A stretch of 64,000 nt of DNA from Micromonospora chersina (GTDB lineage Bacteria > Actinomycetota > Actinomycetes > Mycobacteriales > Micromonosporaceae), in NCBI RefSeq assembly GCF_900091475.1, contig NZ_FMIB01000002.1:1364001-1428000 (forward strand), written 5' to 3'. The notes beneath the pieces were generated by a model, which worked only from the letters and a program-made list of their open reading frames with translations, had not been told where the DNA came from and did not search any database. This document shows positions 56,978 through 64,000 of the stretch, piece by piece (positions within the stretch are counted from its first letter, which is position 1; each line of letters begins with the position of its first letter). The translations under genes and the position numbers were made by a program.

Positions 56978-58323
56978 CCGCCGGCCCCCGGCAGCTCGAC
57001 CCGGAACCGGGCCCCACGCTCCCGGTCCACCACCGCCGCGTGCCCGCCGTGCGCGGCGGCGTGCTGGGCCACCAGGGCCAGGCCCAGGCCGGTGCCGTCC
57101 GTGCCGGCCCGTGCGTGGGCCGCCCGGCCGCGGACGAAGCGGTCGAAGATGACCTCCCGGTCGGCCTCCGGCACGCCCGGCCCGTCGTCGTCGACGTCGA
57201 GCACGCCGATCCCGTCGCGCATGTCGAGGCGTACGGCGACCGGACCGCCGCCGTAGCGCACGGCGTTGTCGAGCAGGTTCAACAGGATCTGCTCGAACCG
57301 GCGCCGGTCGACCCGCCACCGGGCCGGTGTGCCCTCGGCCACCTGGACGAGGCTCTCCGGCACCGACCGTTCCCGGCAGGCGGCCCGGGCCAGCCCGGCC
57401 ACGTCGACCGTGTCGCGGTGCGCGGGCTGTTCGGTGCGGGCCAGCTGGATCAGGTCGTCCACCAGGCGCTGGAACCGGGCCACCTCGTCGGCGACGAGTC
57501 CCGCCGCGGTGGCGGTGCGCTCGTCCTGGTGCTCCCGGCGGCGGGTCAGCACGCTCGCGGCGGCGGCCAGCGTCTGCAACGGGGAGCGCAGCTCGTGGCT
57601 GACGTCGGCGGCGAACCGGCGGTCCCGCTCGATCCGCCGCACCACCTGGTCGACCATGTGGTTGAACGAGGTGGAGAGCCGGGTCAGGTCGGGGTCGGTG
57701 GTGGGGTCGAGCCGGGTGGCGAAGTCGCCGGCGGCGATCCGCTCGGCGGCGTCGGCGACCGCGGTGAGCGGCCGGACGCTGTGCCGTGTCGCGTACCAGC
57801 CGAGGGCGGCGCCGGCCCCGGCGACCATGATCGCCACGGCGGTCAGCGCCAGCCCGACCACCTGGAAGGTCTCCTCGACCTCCCGCAGCGAGGTCAGCTC
57901 GTAGTAGCCCAACTCGCCGGCGAGCGGGACGCCGACCAGCAGGGTCGGCTGCCCGTCCACGCGCACCCGCTGCACGGCCGGCTGGCCGGCGGCGACCAGG
58001 CGTTGCAACTCCACCGGGACCGAGCCGGCGCCGACGTCGGCGGTGCGGGCGTACCAGCCGCCGCGCAGGTGCAGCAGCGGCCGGCGGCTGCTGCCGGTGT
58101 CCAGGGACCGCAGCACCGCCACCACGTCCGGGGTGCCGGTGTCCAGCCCGGAGCGGACCACCGCGGCGTCGTAGTACGCGGCCCGGACGGCCGTGCGCTC
58201 CCGCTCCTCGAGCAGCGAGCGGCGGGTCAGGTCGTACGAGAAGAGGGCCATCACGGCGGCGAGCAGCAACGCGCCGACGGCGAACGCGGCGGTGACCCGG
58301 GCGCGCAGTCCGAGGCGGGTCAT
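56974..58323 (-). CDS. Two-component sensor histidine kinase
   Basis: The product is 449 residues. Two transmembrane helices (about 10-30 and 153-177) flank an extracellular sensor of about 120 residues. HAMP (178-230), HisKA with His243 in DVSHELRSP, and an HATPase with NLLDNAVRYG, VDDDGPGVP and GTGLGLAL follow. The order and length match OmpR-coupled kinases of the MprB/CseC type. Its start overlaps the response regulator stop, and its stop overlaps the lipoprotein start (ATGA in both cases), so the three are translationally coupled. The signal is unknown; the accessory lipoprotein suggests an envelope cue. Confidence 0.95.
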   Translation of the reverse strand: MTRLGLRARVTAAFAVGALLLAAVMALFSYDLTRRSLLEERERTAVRAAYYDAAVVRSGLDTGTPDVVAVLRSLDTGSSRRPLLHLRGGWYARTADVGAGSVPVELQRLVAAGQPAVQRVRVDGQPTLLVGVPLAGELGYYELTSLREVEETFQVVGLALTAVAIMVAGAGAALGWYATRHSVRPLTAVADAAERIAAGDFATRLDPTTDPDLTRLSTSFNHMVDQVVRRIERDRRFAADVSHELRSPLQTLAAAASVLTRRREHQDERTATAAGLVADEVARFQRLVDDLIQLARTEQPAHRDTVDVAGLARAACRERSVPESLVQVAEGTPARWRVDRRRFEQILLNLLDNAVRYGGGPVAVRLDMRDGIGVLDVDDDGPGVPEADREVIFDRFVRGRAAHARAGTDGTGLGLALVAQHAAAHGGHAAVVDRERGARFRVELPGAGG

Positions 58324-58994
58324 CGCTGGAGCTTGTAGCCGAGGCCGCGGAGGGTGACGAGGTGCCGCGGGTTCGCCGGATCCGGCTCGATCTTCTGCCG
58401 CAGCCGGCCCACGTGCACGTCGACCAGCCGCTCGTCGCCGGTCTCGTAGCCCCAGACCCGGCGCAGCAACTGCTGCCGGGACAGCACCCGGCCGGCGTGC
58501 TCGGCCAGCTCGCAGAGCAGCCGGAACTCGGTGCGGGTGACGGCGACGGGCCGGCCGGCGCGGCGGACCTCGCCGGCCTCGGCGCTGATCTCCAGGTCCC
58601 CGAAGACCTGGGCGGGGACGCCGGCCGTCACGACCCGGCCGCGCCGGCGCAGGGCCCGCAGCCGGGCCGACAGCTCCTTGATCGCCACGGGCTTGACCAC
58701 GTAGTCGTCGGCCCCGGCCTCCAGCGCGGCGACGATGTCGTGGGTGTCGTCGCGGGCGCTGACCACCACGATCGGGACGTCGTCGTCGCGGCGCAACTGG
58801 CGGATGCACTCGAACCCGTCGAGGCCGGGCAGCATGAGGTCGACCAGCACGTGGTCGGCGGGACTCTCCCGCTGCCGGCGCAGGCCCTCCTCGGCGGTCG
58901 CCGCCCCGTACGCGGAATAGCCCTCCTCCTCCAACGCGAGCAGCAGGGCCAGCCGGATGCGGTCGTCGTCCTCGATCACCAGTACGGCCGTCAT
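58320..58994 (-). CDS. OmpR-family response regulator
   Basis: The product is 224 residues. The receiver has acidic-pocket residues Glu8, Asp9 and Asp10, phospho-acceptor Asp52 in LVDLMLPGLDG, Ser79 in VVVSAR and Lys101 in VVKPVAIKE. The winged-helix C-terminal domain (GDLEISAEAGEVRRAGRPVAVTRTEFRLLCELAEHAGRVLSRQQLLRRVWGYETGDERLVDVHVGRLRQKIEPDP) is of the OmpR/PhoB type. The ATG at 58994 gives a receiver start of MTAVLVIEDD. It is the first gene of the kinase-lipoprotein operon and divergent from the GlsB-like gene. Confidence 0.95.
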   Translation of the reverse strand: MTAVLVIEDDDRIRLALLLALEEEGYSAYGAATAEEGLRRQRESPADHVLVDLMLPGLDGFECIRQLRRDDDVPIVVVSARDDTHDIVAALEAGADDYVVKPVAIKELSARLRALRRRGRVVTAGVPAQVFGDLEISAEAGEVRRAGRPVAVTRTEFRLLCELAEHAGRVLSRQQLLRRVWGYETGDERLVDVHVGRLRQKIEPDPANPRHLVTLRGLGYKLQR

Positions 58995-59136
58995 ATGCGC
59001 ATCATGACGGGCCACCCACGAGTCACCCAACCGTGTCAGCCGTTCCCGGCTTTTGTCACACAACTGTCATGGAACCGCGCGGCGACCTCCAATGTCGCTC
59101 CGCAGAGTGGGGAGCCGGAGCGGACGGGGAGGCACG

Positions 59137-59451
59137 GTGAACGGCAGCACGTTGGTCGGGGCGCTCGTGGTGGGGCTCGCCGTCGGCACCGTGGGTCGGT
59201 TGGTCGTGCCGGGACGCACGGCCGCGCCGGTCTGGCTGACCCTCGCGCTCGGGGTCGCCGCCGCGCTGCTCGGCGCGATCGTCGTGGGCCTCGTGGACAC
59301 CGGGCCCGCCGAGCCGGAGGTGTGGCCCCTGGTCGTGCAGTCCGGGTTCGCCGCCGTCGCGGTCGTGCTCGCCGTCCTGACCGCGGGGCGTGCGCCGGCC
59401 GGGAAGGAACCGCCGCCCCGACCGGGCGCGCGGCGGAGGGAGGGATCGTGA
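59137..59451 (+). CDS. GlsB/YeaQ/YmgE-like small membrane protein
   Basis: The product is 104 residues with three hydrophobic segments (STLVGALVVGLAVGTVGRLVVPG, VWLTLALGVAAALLGAIVVGLV, PLVVQSGFAAVAVVLAVLTAG) and the G-x-GxxGRLVVPG motif of the transglycosylase-associated/GlsB family. These proteins are induced by stress in other bacteria but their function is unknown. The GTG at 59137 follows GGGGAGG at good spacing. Its TGA overlaps the start of the zinc-ribbon STAS gene (GTGA). Confidence 0.8.
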   Translation: MNGSTLVGALVVGLAVGTVGRLVVPGRTAAPVWLTLALGVAAALLGAIVVGLVDTGPAEPEVWPLVVQSGFAAVAVVLAVLTAGRAPAGKEPPPRPGARRREGS

Positions 59452-59987
59452 CTGTCGTACCGGCGGAGCACCTGATGATGCTCATCTGCGACGGCTGCGG
59501 TGACAGCGTCACCGGCACCGGCTGCACCCTGCCGGACGCCGAGGTGGTCTGGACGCTGGTGTTCGAGAACGACTGGGTCGGCTCGCCGTTCGCCTCCGGG
59601 CCGCACCACTGCCCACGGTGCAGTGTGCGGGCCGTGGTGGACGACGACGGTCTCGGTGTCGACGACCTGGACGACGTCGGTGGGGCGCCGCCCGTCCCCG
59701 AGGCGGACCCCGTCGAACGGGTACGCCGGGCGCTGGACGAGGCCGTCACGGTCGGCGAGCGGGTGCTCGTCGACCTCACCGAGGTCGAGGTGATCGACTC
59801 GGCCGGGCTCGGGCTGCTGGTCCGCGCCCACCAGGACAGCCGGCAGGACGGCCGGCGGCTCTGCCTGGTGGCGCCGTCCCGGTTCGTGCTCACCGTGCTG
59901 CACACCATGCGGCTGGACGGGGTCTTCCCGGTCTTCGACAGCCGCACCCGGGCCACGAGCGGGGCGTCCGGCCCGCGCCCGGCCTGA
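59448..59987 (+). CDS. Zinc-ribbon - STAS fusion protein
   Basis: The product is 179 residues. Residues 10-60 look like a zinc ribbon with two CxxC pairs, Cys14/Cys17 (CDGCGDS) and Cys55/Cys58 (HHCPRCSV), plus Cys26. Residues 85-175 are a STAS domain of the anti-anti-sigma type with phosphorylatable Ser118 in EVIDSAGLGLLVRAHQDS. STAS proteins normally bind SpoIIAB/RsbW-like kinases and release sigma factors. A zinc ribbon in front of a STAS domain is unusual. It overlaps the GlsB-like gene by GTGA and precedes a BON gene; a SigF-type sigma gene lies 3 kb away. Confidence 0.85.
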   Translation: MTVVPAEHLMMLICDGCGDSVTGTGCTLPDAEVVWTLVFENDWVGSPFASGPHHCPRCSVRAVVDDDGLGVDDLDDVGGAPPVPEADPVERVRRALDEAVTVGERVLVDLTEVEVIDSAGLGLLVRAHQDSRQDGRRLCLVAPSRFVLTVLHTMRLDGVFPVFDSRTRATSGASGPRPA

Positions 59988-60031
59988 GCCGCCCGACCGG
60001 GAAACGTGAACGAGCAGAAGGAGCCCGACAC

Positions 60032-60322
60032 ATGGTGATGCCCTGGCCGTACCCCGACTTCCCGTTCGCCGGGGACGGGCCGGCGCCCGACGGCGAGGAC
60101 GTGCGGCTGGCCGCCCTGGTGGCGCAGCGGTTGAGCGTCGACTGGACCACCCGGCGGCAGCAGATCACCGTCACGGTGCAGAACCGGGTGGTGATCCTGG
60201 CCGGGCTGGTGGCCGACGCGGAGACCCGCCGGGCGGCCGGTGAGCTGGCCTGGGACGTGTCCGGGGTGTTCGACGTGTGCAACGCGCTGCGGCTGCACTC
60301 CGGGCGGCGGCGCGGGCGCTGA
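60032..60322 (+). CDS. BON-domain protein
   Basis: The product is 96 residues with one BON domain: DVRLAALVAQRLSVDWTTRRQQITVTVQNRVVILAGLVADAETRRAAGELAWDVSGVFDVCNALRL. BON domains bind phospholipid or polysaccharide surfaces and are found in osmotic-shock and stress proteins such as OsmY and Kbp. There is no signal peptide. AGAAGGAG before the ATG is a strong ribosome site. It closes the small GlsB-STAS-BON group and may be part of the same stress unit. Confidence 0.85.
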   Translation: MVMPWPYPDFPFAGDGPAPDGEDVRLAALVAQRLSVDWTTRRQQITVTVQNRVVILAGLVADAETRRAAGELAWDVSGVFDVCNALRLHSGRRRGR

Positions 60323-60360
60323 TCTGTTGCACGGATCGGCGTCCGCCTCTACCCTCGGCG

Positions 60361-60374
60361 TGGGAGCGCTCCCG
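60361..60374. promoter_or_regulatory. CebR/CelR-type operator
   Basis: TGGGAGCGCTCCCG matches 13 of 14 bases of the TGGGAGCGCTCCCA operator bound by CebR (Streptomyces) and CelR (Thermobifida), and lies 80 bases upstream of the GH5 cellulase start. These LacI-family repressors are released by cellobiose. The regulator itself is not in the window. Confidence 0.85.
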
Positions 60375-60453
60375 AGGCTGCCACGTCGGACTTTCCGGGC
60401 GAGTTCACGACGGGCACCGTCCAACCACCACCCACCAGATGGGACGATCCCGC

Positions 60454-61893
60454 ATGTTCTCGATCCCCCGCCCGTCCCGGCGGCACCTCCTCGTGGGCGG
60501 CGCCGCCGGTGCGCTCGCCCTGGCCGCGACGGCCGTGCTGCCGTCGACGAACGCGATGGCGGCGACCGGCTGCGCCGTCACCTACACCACCAACTCCTGG
60601 CAGGGCGGCTTCACCGCCACGGTCACGGTGAAGAACCTCGGCGACCCGGTGAACAACTGGACCCTCGGCTTCGTCTTCCCCGACGCCGGGCAGCGGGTCG
60701 TTCAGGGCTGGTCGGCGACCTGGCAGCAGAGCGGCAGCGCGGTCACCGCACAGAGCATGAGCTACAACGGCTCCCTCGGCACCGGCGCGAGCACCACCGT
60801 CGGCTTCAACGGCTCCTGGACCGGCGCCAACCCGGCCCCTACCGCGTTCACCCTGAACGGCACCGCCTGCACCGGCGGGACCACGCCCACCACTCCCCCA
60901 CCCACCACGCCGCCCCCGACCACCCCGCCACCCACGACGCCGCCACCCACCGGCACCACGCCCGTGGCGATCAACGGCCAGCTGCGGGTCTGCGGGGTCA
61001 ACCTCTGCAACCGGTACGGGCGGCCGATCCAGCTGCGCGGCATGAGTTCCCACGGGTTGCAGTGGTTCGCCAACTGCTACAACGACGCCTCGCTCGACGC
61101 GCTGGCCAAGGACTGGCAGGCCGACCTGTTCCGCATCTCGATGTACGTGCAGGAGCAGGGCTACGAGACCAACCCGACCGGCTTCACGAACCAGGTCAAC
61201 AGCCTCGTGGACAAGGCGGAGGCGCGCGGCCTGTACGCGCTGGTCGACTTCCACACGCTGACCCCGGGTGACCCGATGTACAACCTGGACCGCGCGAAGA
61301 CCTTCTTCGCCGCGGTGTCGGCCCGCAACGCCGCGAAGAACAACGTGATCTACGAGATCACCAACGAGCCGAACGGCGTGAGCTGGTCGACCATCAGGAA
61401 CTACGCCGAGCAGGTCATCCCGGTGATCCGGGCCAACGACCCGGACGCCGTGGTCATCGTCGGCACCCGGGGCTGGTCGTCGCTGGGCGTGTCGGAGGGC
61501 GGCAACTCCGACGAGGTCGTCAACAACCCGGTCCGGGCCGACAACATCATGTACACGTTCCACTTCTACGCCGCGTCGCACAAGGACAGCTACCGCAACG
61601 AGGTGCAGCGCGCGGCCTCCCGGCTGCCGCTGTTCGTCACCGAGTTCGGCACGGTGACCTACACCGGTGACGGCGCGGTCGACACGGCCAGCAGCACGGC
61701 CTGGCTCGACCTGCTGGACCAGCTGAAGATCAGCTACGCGAACTGGACGTACTCCGACGCGAGCGAGGGCAGCGCGGCCTTCCGGCCGGGCACCTGCGCG
61801 GGCGGCACCTACGCGGGCACCTCGGTGCTCACCGAGTCGGGGAACTTCATGCGCAACCGCATCCGCACCCCGGACAACTTCCCCACGTCCTGA
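60454..61893 (+). CDS. GH5 cellulase with N-terminal CBM2
   Basis: The product is 479 residues. The signal peptide (SRRHLLVGGAAGALALAATAVLPSTNAMA) has twin arginines and may use the Tat route. Residues about 38-140 are a CBM2 (GCAVTYTTNSWQGGFTATVTVKNLG, WTLGFVFPDAGQRVVQGWSATWQQSG). A Thr/Pro linker leads to a GH5 domain (about 170-479) with the acid/base Glu305 in IYEITNEPNG and nucleophile Glu397 in LFVTEFGT, plus GMSSHGLQWF at the N-end. It is an endoglucanase. The ATG at 60454 follows GGGA at spacing 9; an ATG 15 bases earlier is possible. A near-perfect cellobiose-responsive operator lies upstream. Confidence 0.95.
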   Translation: MFSIPRPSRRHLLVGGAAGALALAATAVLPSTNAMAATGCAVTYTTNSWQGGFTATVTVKNLGDPVNNWTLGFVFPDAGQRVVQGWSATWQQSGSAVTAQSMSYNGSLGTGASTTVGFNGSWTGANPAPTAFTLNGTACTGGTTPTTPPPTTPPPTTPPPTTPPPTGTTPVAINGQLRVCGVNLCNRYGRPIQLRGMSSHGLQWFANCYNDASLDALAKDWQADLFRISMYVQEQGYETNPTGFTNQVNSLVDKAEARGLYALVDFHTLTPGDPMYNLDRAKTFFAAVSARNAAKNNVIYEITNEPNGVSWSTIRNYAEQVIPVIRANDPDAVVIVGTRGWSSLGVSEGGNSDEVVNNPVRADNIMYTFHFYAASHKDSYRNEVQRAASRLPLFVTEFGTVTYTGDGAVDTASSTAWLDLLDQLKISYANWTYSDASEGSAAFRPGTCAGGTYAGTSVLTESGNFMRNRIRTPDNFPTS

Positions 61894-61899
61894 CGGCGC

Positions 61900-61938
61900 G
61901 ACCGGCGGCGGCCCTCCCCGGGCGGGCCGTCGCCGGTC
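61900..61938. terminator. Bidirectional terminator
   Basis: GACCGGCGGCGGCCC (61900-61914) pairs with GGGCCGTCGCCGGTC (61924-61938) with one mismatch and a nine-base loop. It lies between the GH5 gene and the convergent AurF-like gene and touches the stop codon of the latter. Confidence 0.8.
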
Positions 61939-62839
61939 AGTCCCCGATGAGGCCGGCGCGGCGCCAGAGTAGCCGCCCCGGCCCGGCGACCAGCCCCAGC
62001 TCGGTCAGGTGCTCGGCGATGCGCTGGGCGGACCAGCGCAGGGTGGCCCGCCAGTGCGGATTGGCCCGGGCCGCGGCCACCCCGGCCGCCGGCGGGATGC
62101 CGACCGCCGCGTACGCCCGCGGATTGACCAGGCGGCGGGTGATCGAGTACGCGGCCCGCCCGATCACCACCCGCGCGTAGGCCAGCTCCACCGGACCGGC
62201 GGCCTCGACCTGACGGGCCAGCTCGTCCCGGGCGAACCGCACGTGCCGGGCCTCCTCGACCACGTGGATCCGGGACACCATCCGGATCAGCGGCTGGATC
62301 GACTCGTCGGCCATGGCCTCCCGCTGGAACGCGTCGAGGATCTCCTCGGCGATGAGGATGGCCGCGTACATCCGCGGGCCGGTGGCGGTGGCCTTGAGCC
62401 AGCGCCCGAGCAGGTGGTCGAACGGGTCCGCCCGGTAGACCGGGCAGCCCATGGCCTCGATGAGCCGACCGAACATGATGGAGTGCCGGCACTCGTCCGC
62501 GACCTCGGTGAGCGCGTACTGGGCGTGCCGGCTGGTCGGGTCGGCGTCGTAGTAGTGCCGGATGAGCATCTGCATGAGGATCGTCTCGAACCACAGCCCC
62601 GCGCTCGCCGCGCTGGCCACCTCGTGCTTGGTCAGCTCGACCCGCTGCTCCTCGATCAGCCCCTCCCACAGCGGCGTGCCGTAGAGGCTGCTGCGCTGCG
62701 GCGGCATCCAGTACGCCCCGGGCACGTGGGGCGCCGACCAGTCGATGTCCACGACGGGGTCGTAGCTGGTGCGCACCGAGGCGGCAAGCAGGCGGGTGGC
62801 CACGGCCTCGCGCGGGAATCCGGTCGGCGTCCCCTCCAT
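61937..62839 (-). CDS. AurF-like diiron N-oxygenase family protein
   Basis: The product is 300 residues with the diiron ligand pattern of the AurF (p-aminobenzoate N-oxygenase) family: EVADECRHSIMFGRLIE, then AAILIAEEILDAFQREAM and HVVEEARHVRFARDEL. These give the glutamates and histidines of a four-helix di-iron site. AurF-like enzymes oxidise amines or other carbon sites; here the substrate is unknown. The gene is divergent from a TetR gene, with inverted GTAAC repeats between them. The ATG at 62839 is the first start of the frame. Confidence 0.9.
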   Translation of the reverse strand: MEGTPTGFPREAVATRLLAASVRTSYDPVVDIDWSAPHVPGAYWMPPQRSSLYGTPLWEGLIEEQRVELTKHEVASAASAGLWFETILMQMLIRHYYDADPTSRHAQYALTEVADECRHSIMFGRLIEAMGCPVYRADPFDHLLGRWLKATATGPRMYAAILIAEEILDAFQREAMADESIQPLIRMVSRIHVVEEARHVRFARDELARQVEAAGPVELAYARVVIGRAAYSITRRLVNPRAYAAVGIPPAAGVAAARANPHWRATLRWSAQRIAEHLTELGLVAGPGRLLWRRAGLIGD

Positions 62840-62854
62840 GACCCCTCCAGTTGA

Positions 62855-62877
62855 CGTAACTTCGAGTAACTGTTACG
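62855..62877. promoter_or_regulatory. TetR-type operator between AurF-like and TetR genes
   Basis: CGTAAC (62855-62860) and GTTACG (62872-62877) are inverted with an 11-base spacer, and GTAACTGTTAC (62866-62876) is a perfect 11-bp palindrome inside it. GTAAC also repeats directly 10 bases apart (62856 and 62866), about one helical turn. The site lies 10-32 bases before the TetR ATG. Confidence 0.75.
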
Positions 62878-62886
62878 AGTGGTAGC

Positions 62887-63603
62887 ATGCGACGCACCTC
62901 CACCGATGTCAATGCCCCGGACTCCCCGCCGGAGCCGCCGACGCCCCGGCGCACGGGCCGGCGGGACCGCTGGGCCGACCACCGCGAACAGCGGCGGCAG
63001 GAGCTGATCGGGGCCGCCGTGCAGGCGCTGCTGCGGCACGGGCCGACTGTCGACATGGACCAGGTGGCCGCCACGGCCGGGGTCAGCAAGCCGGTGCTCT
63101 ACCGCTACTTCGCCGACAAGGCGCAGCTCTGGCTGGCCGTCAGCGAGGTGGTGGCGGCCCGGGTCGTCGACACCATCGCCCCCGCCGTCGAACAGGTCCG
63201 CGAGGAACGGGCACTTGTCGAGGCGACCATCGACGCGTACCTGAGCGTCATCGAGTCCGAGCCGACGCTCTACCGGTTCCTGCTGCACGAGGCCGGGCAT
63301 CCCGGGATCCAGCAGGTGGTGGCCGGCACCAGCCGGCAGGTGGCGACCGGGCTGGCCCGGGTGATCGGCGACCGGCTGCGCGCGCTCGGCCTCGACGCCG
63401 GTCCCGCCGAACCGTGGGCGTACGGCCTCGTCGGCTTCGTGCAGTCCGTCGGCGACTGGTGGGCAACCCACGGCCAGCCGATCCGCCGGGCCGCGCTCAC
63501 CGAGTACCTGGCCACCCTGCTGTGGAGCGGCATCGAGGGCGTCCGGCGCGGCGCCGACCTGCCCCACGAACTGACCCGTGCGCACGAACGGATCGAGCGG
63601 TGA
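62887..63603 (+). CDS. TetR-family transcriptional regulator
   Basis: The product is 238 residues. A Pro-rich N-terminal leader (about 1-25) precedes the HTH (HREQRRQELIGAAVQALLRHGPTVDMDQVAATAGVSKPVLYRYFADKAQLWLAVSE, about 32-87). The C-terminal domain is of the TetR_C-like type seen in regulators of lipid or oxygenase genes. The ATG at 62887 lies just after GTAAC-type operators, so autorepression is likely. Its TGA overlaps the start of the next gene (GTGA). Confidence 0.92.
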   Translation: MRRTSTDVNAPDSPPEPPTPRRTGRRDRWADHREQRRQELIGAAVQALLRHGPTVDMDQVAATAGVSKPVLYRYFADKAQLWLAVSEVVAARVVDTIAPAVEQVREERALVEATIDAYLSVIESEPTLYRFLLHEAGHPGIQQVVAGTSRQVATGLARVIGDRLRALGLDAGPAEPWAYGLVGFVQSVGDWWATHGQPIRRAALTEYLATLLWSGIEGVRRGADLPHELTRAHERIER

Positions 63604-63875
63604 GCTGGCAGGGCACGGCGGAGATCGCCGGCGCCACGGTCCGGCTGCACGCCGGGGGCCGCTTTGAGCCGGTCGACGGGCGCTACCACTGGGCCGGGCG
63701 GATCGAGCCGGAGCCCCGGATGCTGCGCCTGCTCCGCTCCGGTCGGCGCGACGTCGAGGTCCGGGTCGGCGAGCGGGTCGTCCGGGGCCGGCTCGCCGAG
63801 GCCGACCCATGGGGCGGGGTACGCATCACCGGCGTCGGCGAGCCGCCCTGGCCGCCCGACGCGGACGAGGACTGA
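63600..63875 (+). CDS. DUF4873 family protein
   Basis: The product is 91 residues and matches DUF4873, a small beta-rich domain often fused to or found next to flavin monooxygenases: GTAEIAGATVRLHAGGRFEPVDGRYHWAGRIEPEPRMLRLLRSGRRDVEVRVGERVVRGRLAEADPWGGVRITG. The GRFEPVDGRYHWAGRI segment is the hallmark. Function unknown. It is translationally coupled to the TetR gene, and the divergent AurF-like oxygenase fits the same functional neighbourhood. Confidence 0.88.
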   Translation: MSWQGTAEIAGATVRLHAGGRFEPVDGRYHWAGRIEPEPRMLRLLRSGRRDVEVRVGERVVRGRLAEADPWGGVRITGVGEPPWPPDADED

Positions 63876-63916
63876 CCGCCGGCCGACCCGGCGCGGACCG
63901 GCGTAGCGTGGGTCGG

Positions 63917-64000
63917 GTGACGCCGACCGCCACCGTGCTGCTGGTCTTCGGCCGCGGGGTGGTCGCGGGCGACGACGGCTACCGGCTCACCGCCGAGAGC
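63917..64000 (+). CDS. 5' end of a probable YdcF/ElyC-like gene
   Basis: A GTG at 63917 opens a frame that runs out of the window: VTPTATVLLVFGRGVVAGDDGYRLTAES. The LLVFGRG-x6-DGYRLTAES pattern resembles the first strand and turn of YdcF/SanA-like DUF218 proteins, which act in envelope functions. Only 28 codons are visible, so the call is provisional. Confidence 0.5.
   Translation, partial: MTPTATVLLVFGRGVVAGDDGYRLTAES

Noticed and set aside
1..64000. tRNA, rRNA, riboswitch, IS element, integrase or phage genes
   Set aside because: None was recognised: no tRNA-like cloverleaf with a CCA-type end, no transposase or integrase motif, and no att-like repeats were noticed. A covariance-model search was not possible.

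Overview
The window is high-GC actinobacterial DNA, estimated by eye at about 72% G+C. GTG starts are frequent, start/stop overlaps of the ATGA and GTGA type are common, and most gene pairs end in long GC-rich hairpins without T-tracts. The gene content fits Micromonospora or a close relative in the Micromonosporaceae: several ECF sigma factors, many TetR/MarR/AraC/LacI regulators, secreted polysaccharide-degrading enzymes with CBM2 or discoidin modules, an AA10 LPMO, and a poly-HAMP hybrid kinase. The genus is inferred from content only. No rRNA, tRNA, IS element, prophage or CRISPR array was seen.

Layout. 0-5.4 kb: the 3' end of an S8 protease, a VOC protein, a DUF402 protein, an LCP ligase, an F420/PPOX protein, and a thiolase divergent from a TetR regulator with palindromic operators. 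5.4-8.2 kb: a class III CoA-transferase divergent from a FadD36-type acyl-CoA synthetase. 8.2-20.1 kb: small housekeeping and unknown genes, three DinB-fold proteins, a C-terminally short CoaD paralogue, a SigC-type sigma factor facing its probable zinc anti-sigma factor, an NYN/OST-HTH protein, and a SnoaL-sigma-RibD group. 20.1-24.0 kb: a DHA2 exporter, an AraC regulator and a DUF305 lipoprotein. 24.0-27.2 kb: an LPMO and a clan GH-A hydrolase, divergent from an unusually AT-rich promoter region. 27.2-34.6 kb: a PAP2 enzyme, a MarR-exporter pair facing a TetR gene, a GNAT, LtrA, and an unusual SRPBCC-TM-CBM2 chimera.

34.6-50.7 kb is the standout region. It is a coherent locus predicted to capture and degrade an alpha-glucan, most likely alpha-1,3-glucan of fungal walls or mutan. 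One minus-strand array encodes a sugar-binding lipoprotein, two permeases, a GH13 alpha-glucosidase and two large secreted beta-helix enzymes that look like GH87 alpha-1,3-glucanases. A LacI regulator and a third GH87-like enzyme lie just upstream. Polymer would be cut outside the cell by the three GH87-like enzymes, imported by the ABC system (whose ATPase is not present locally), and hydrolysed inside by the GH13 enzyme. Hairpins follow most genes of the array.

50.7-64 kb: a poly-HAMP hybrid histidine kinase built from seven 276-bp repeats, a SigF/SigB-type sigma factor, a response regulator-sensor kinase-GerMN lipoprotein operon, a small GlsB/zinc-ribbon-STAS/BON group, a GH5-CBM2 cellulase with a near-perfect CebR/CelR box, and an AurF-like diiron oxygenase divergent from a TetR regulator with GTAAC operators. 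The last features are a DUF4873 gene and the 5' end of a probable YdcF-like gene. Family names come from motifs recognised by reading; no database search was run.
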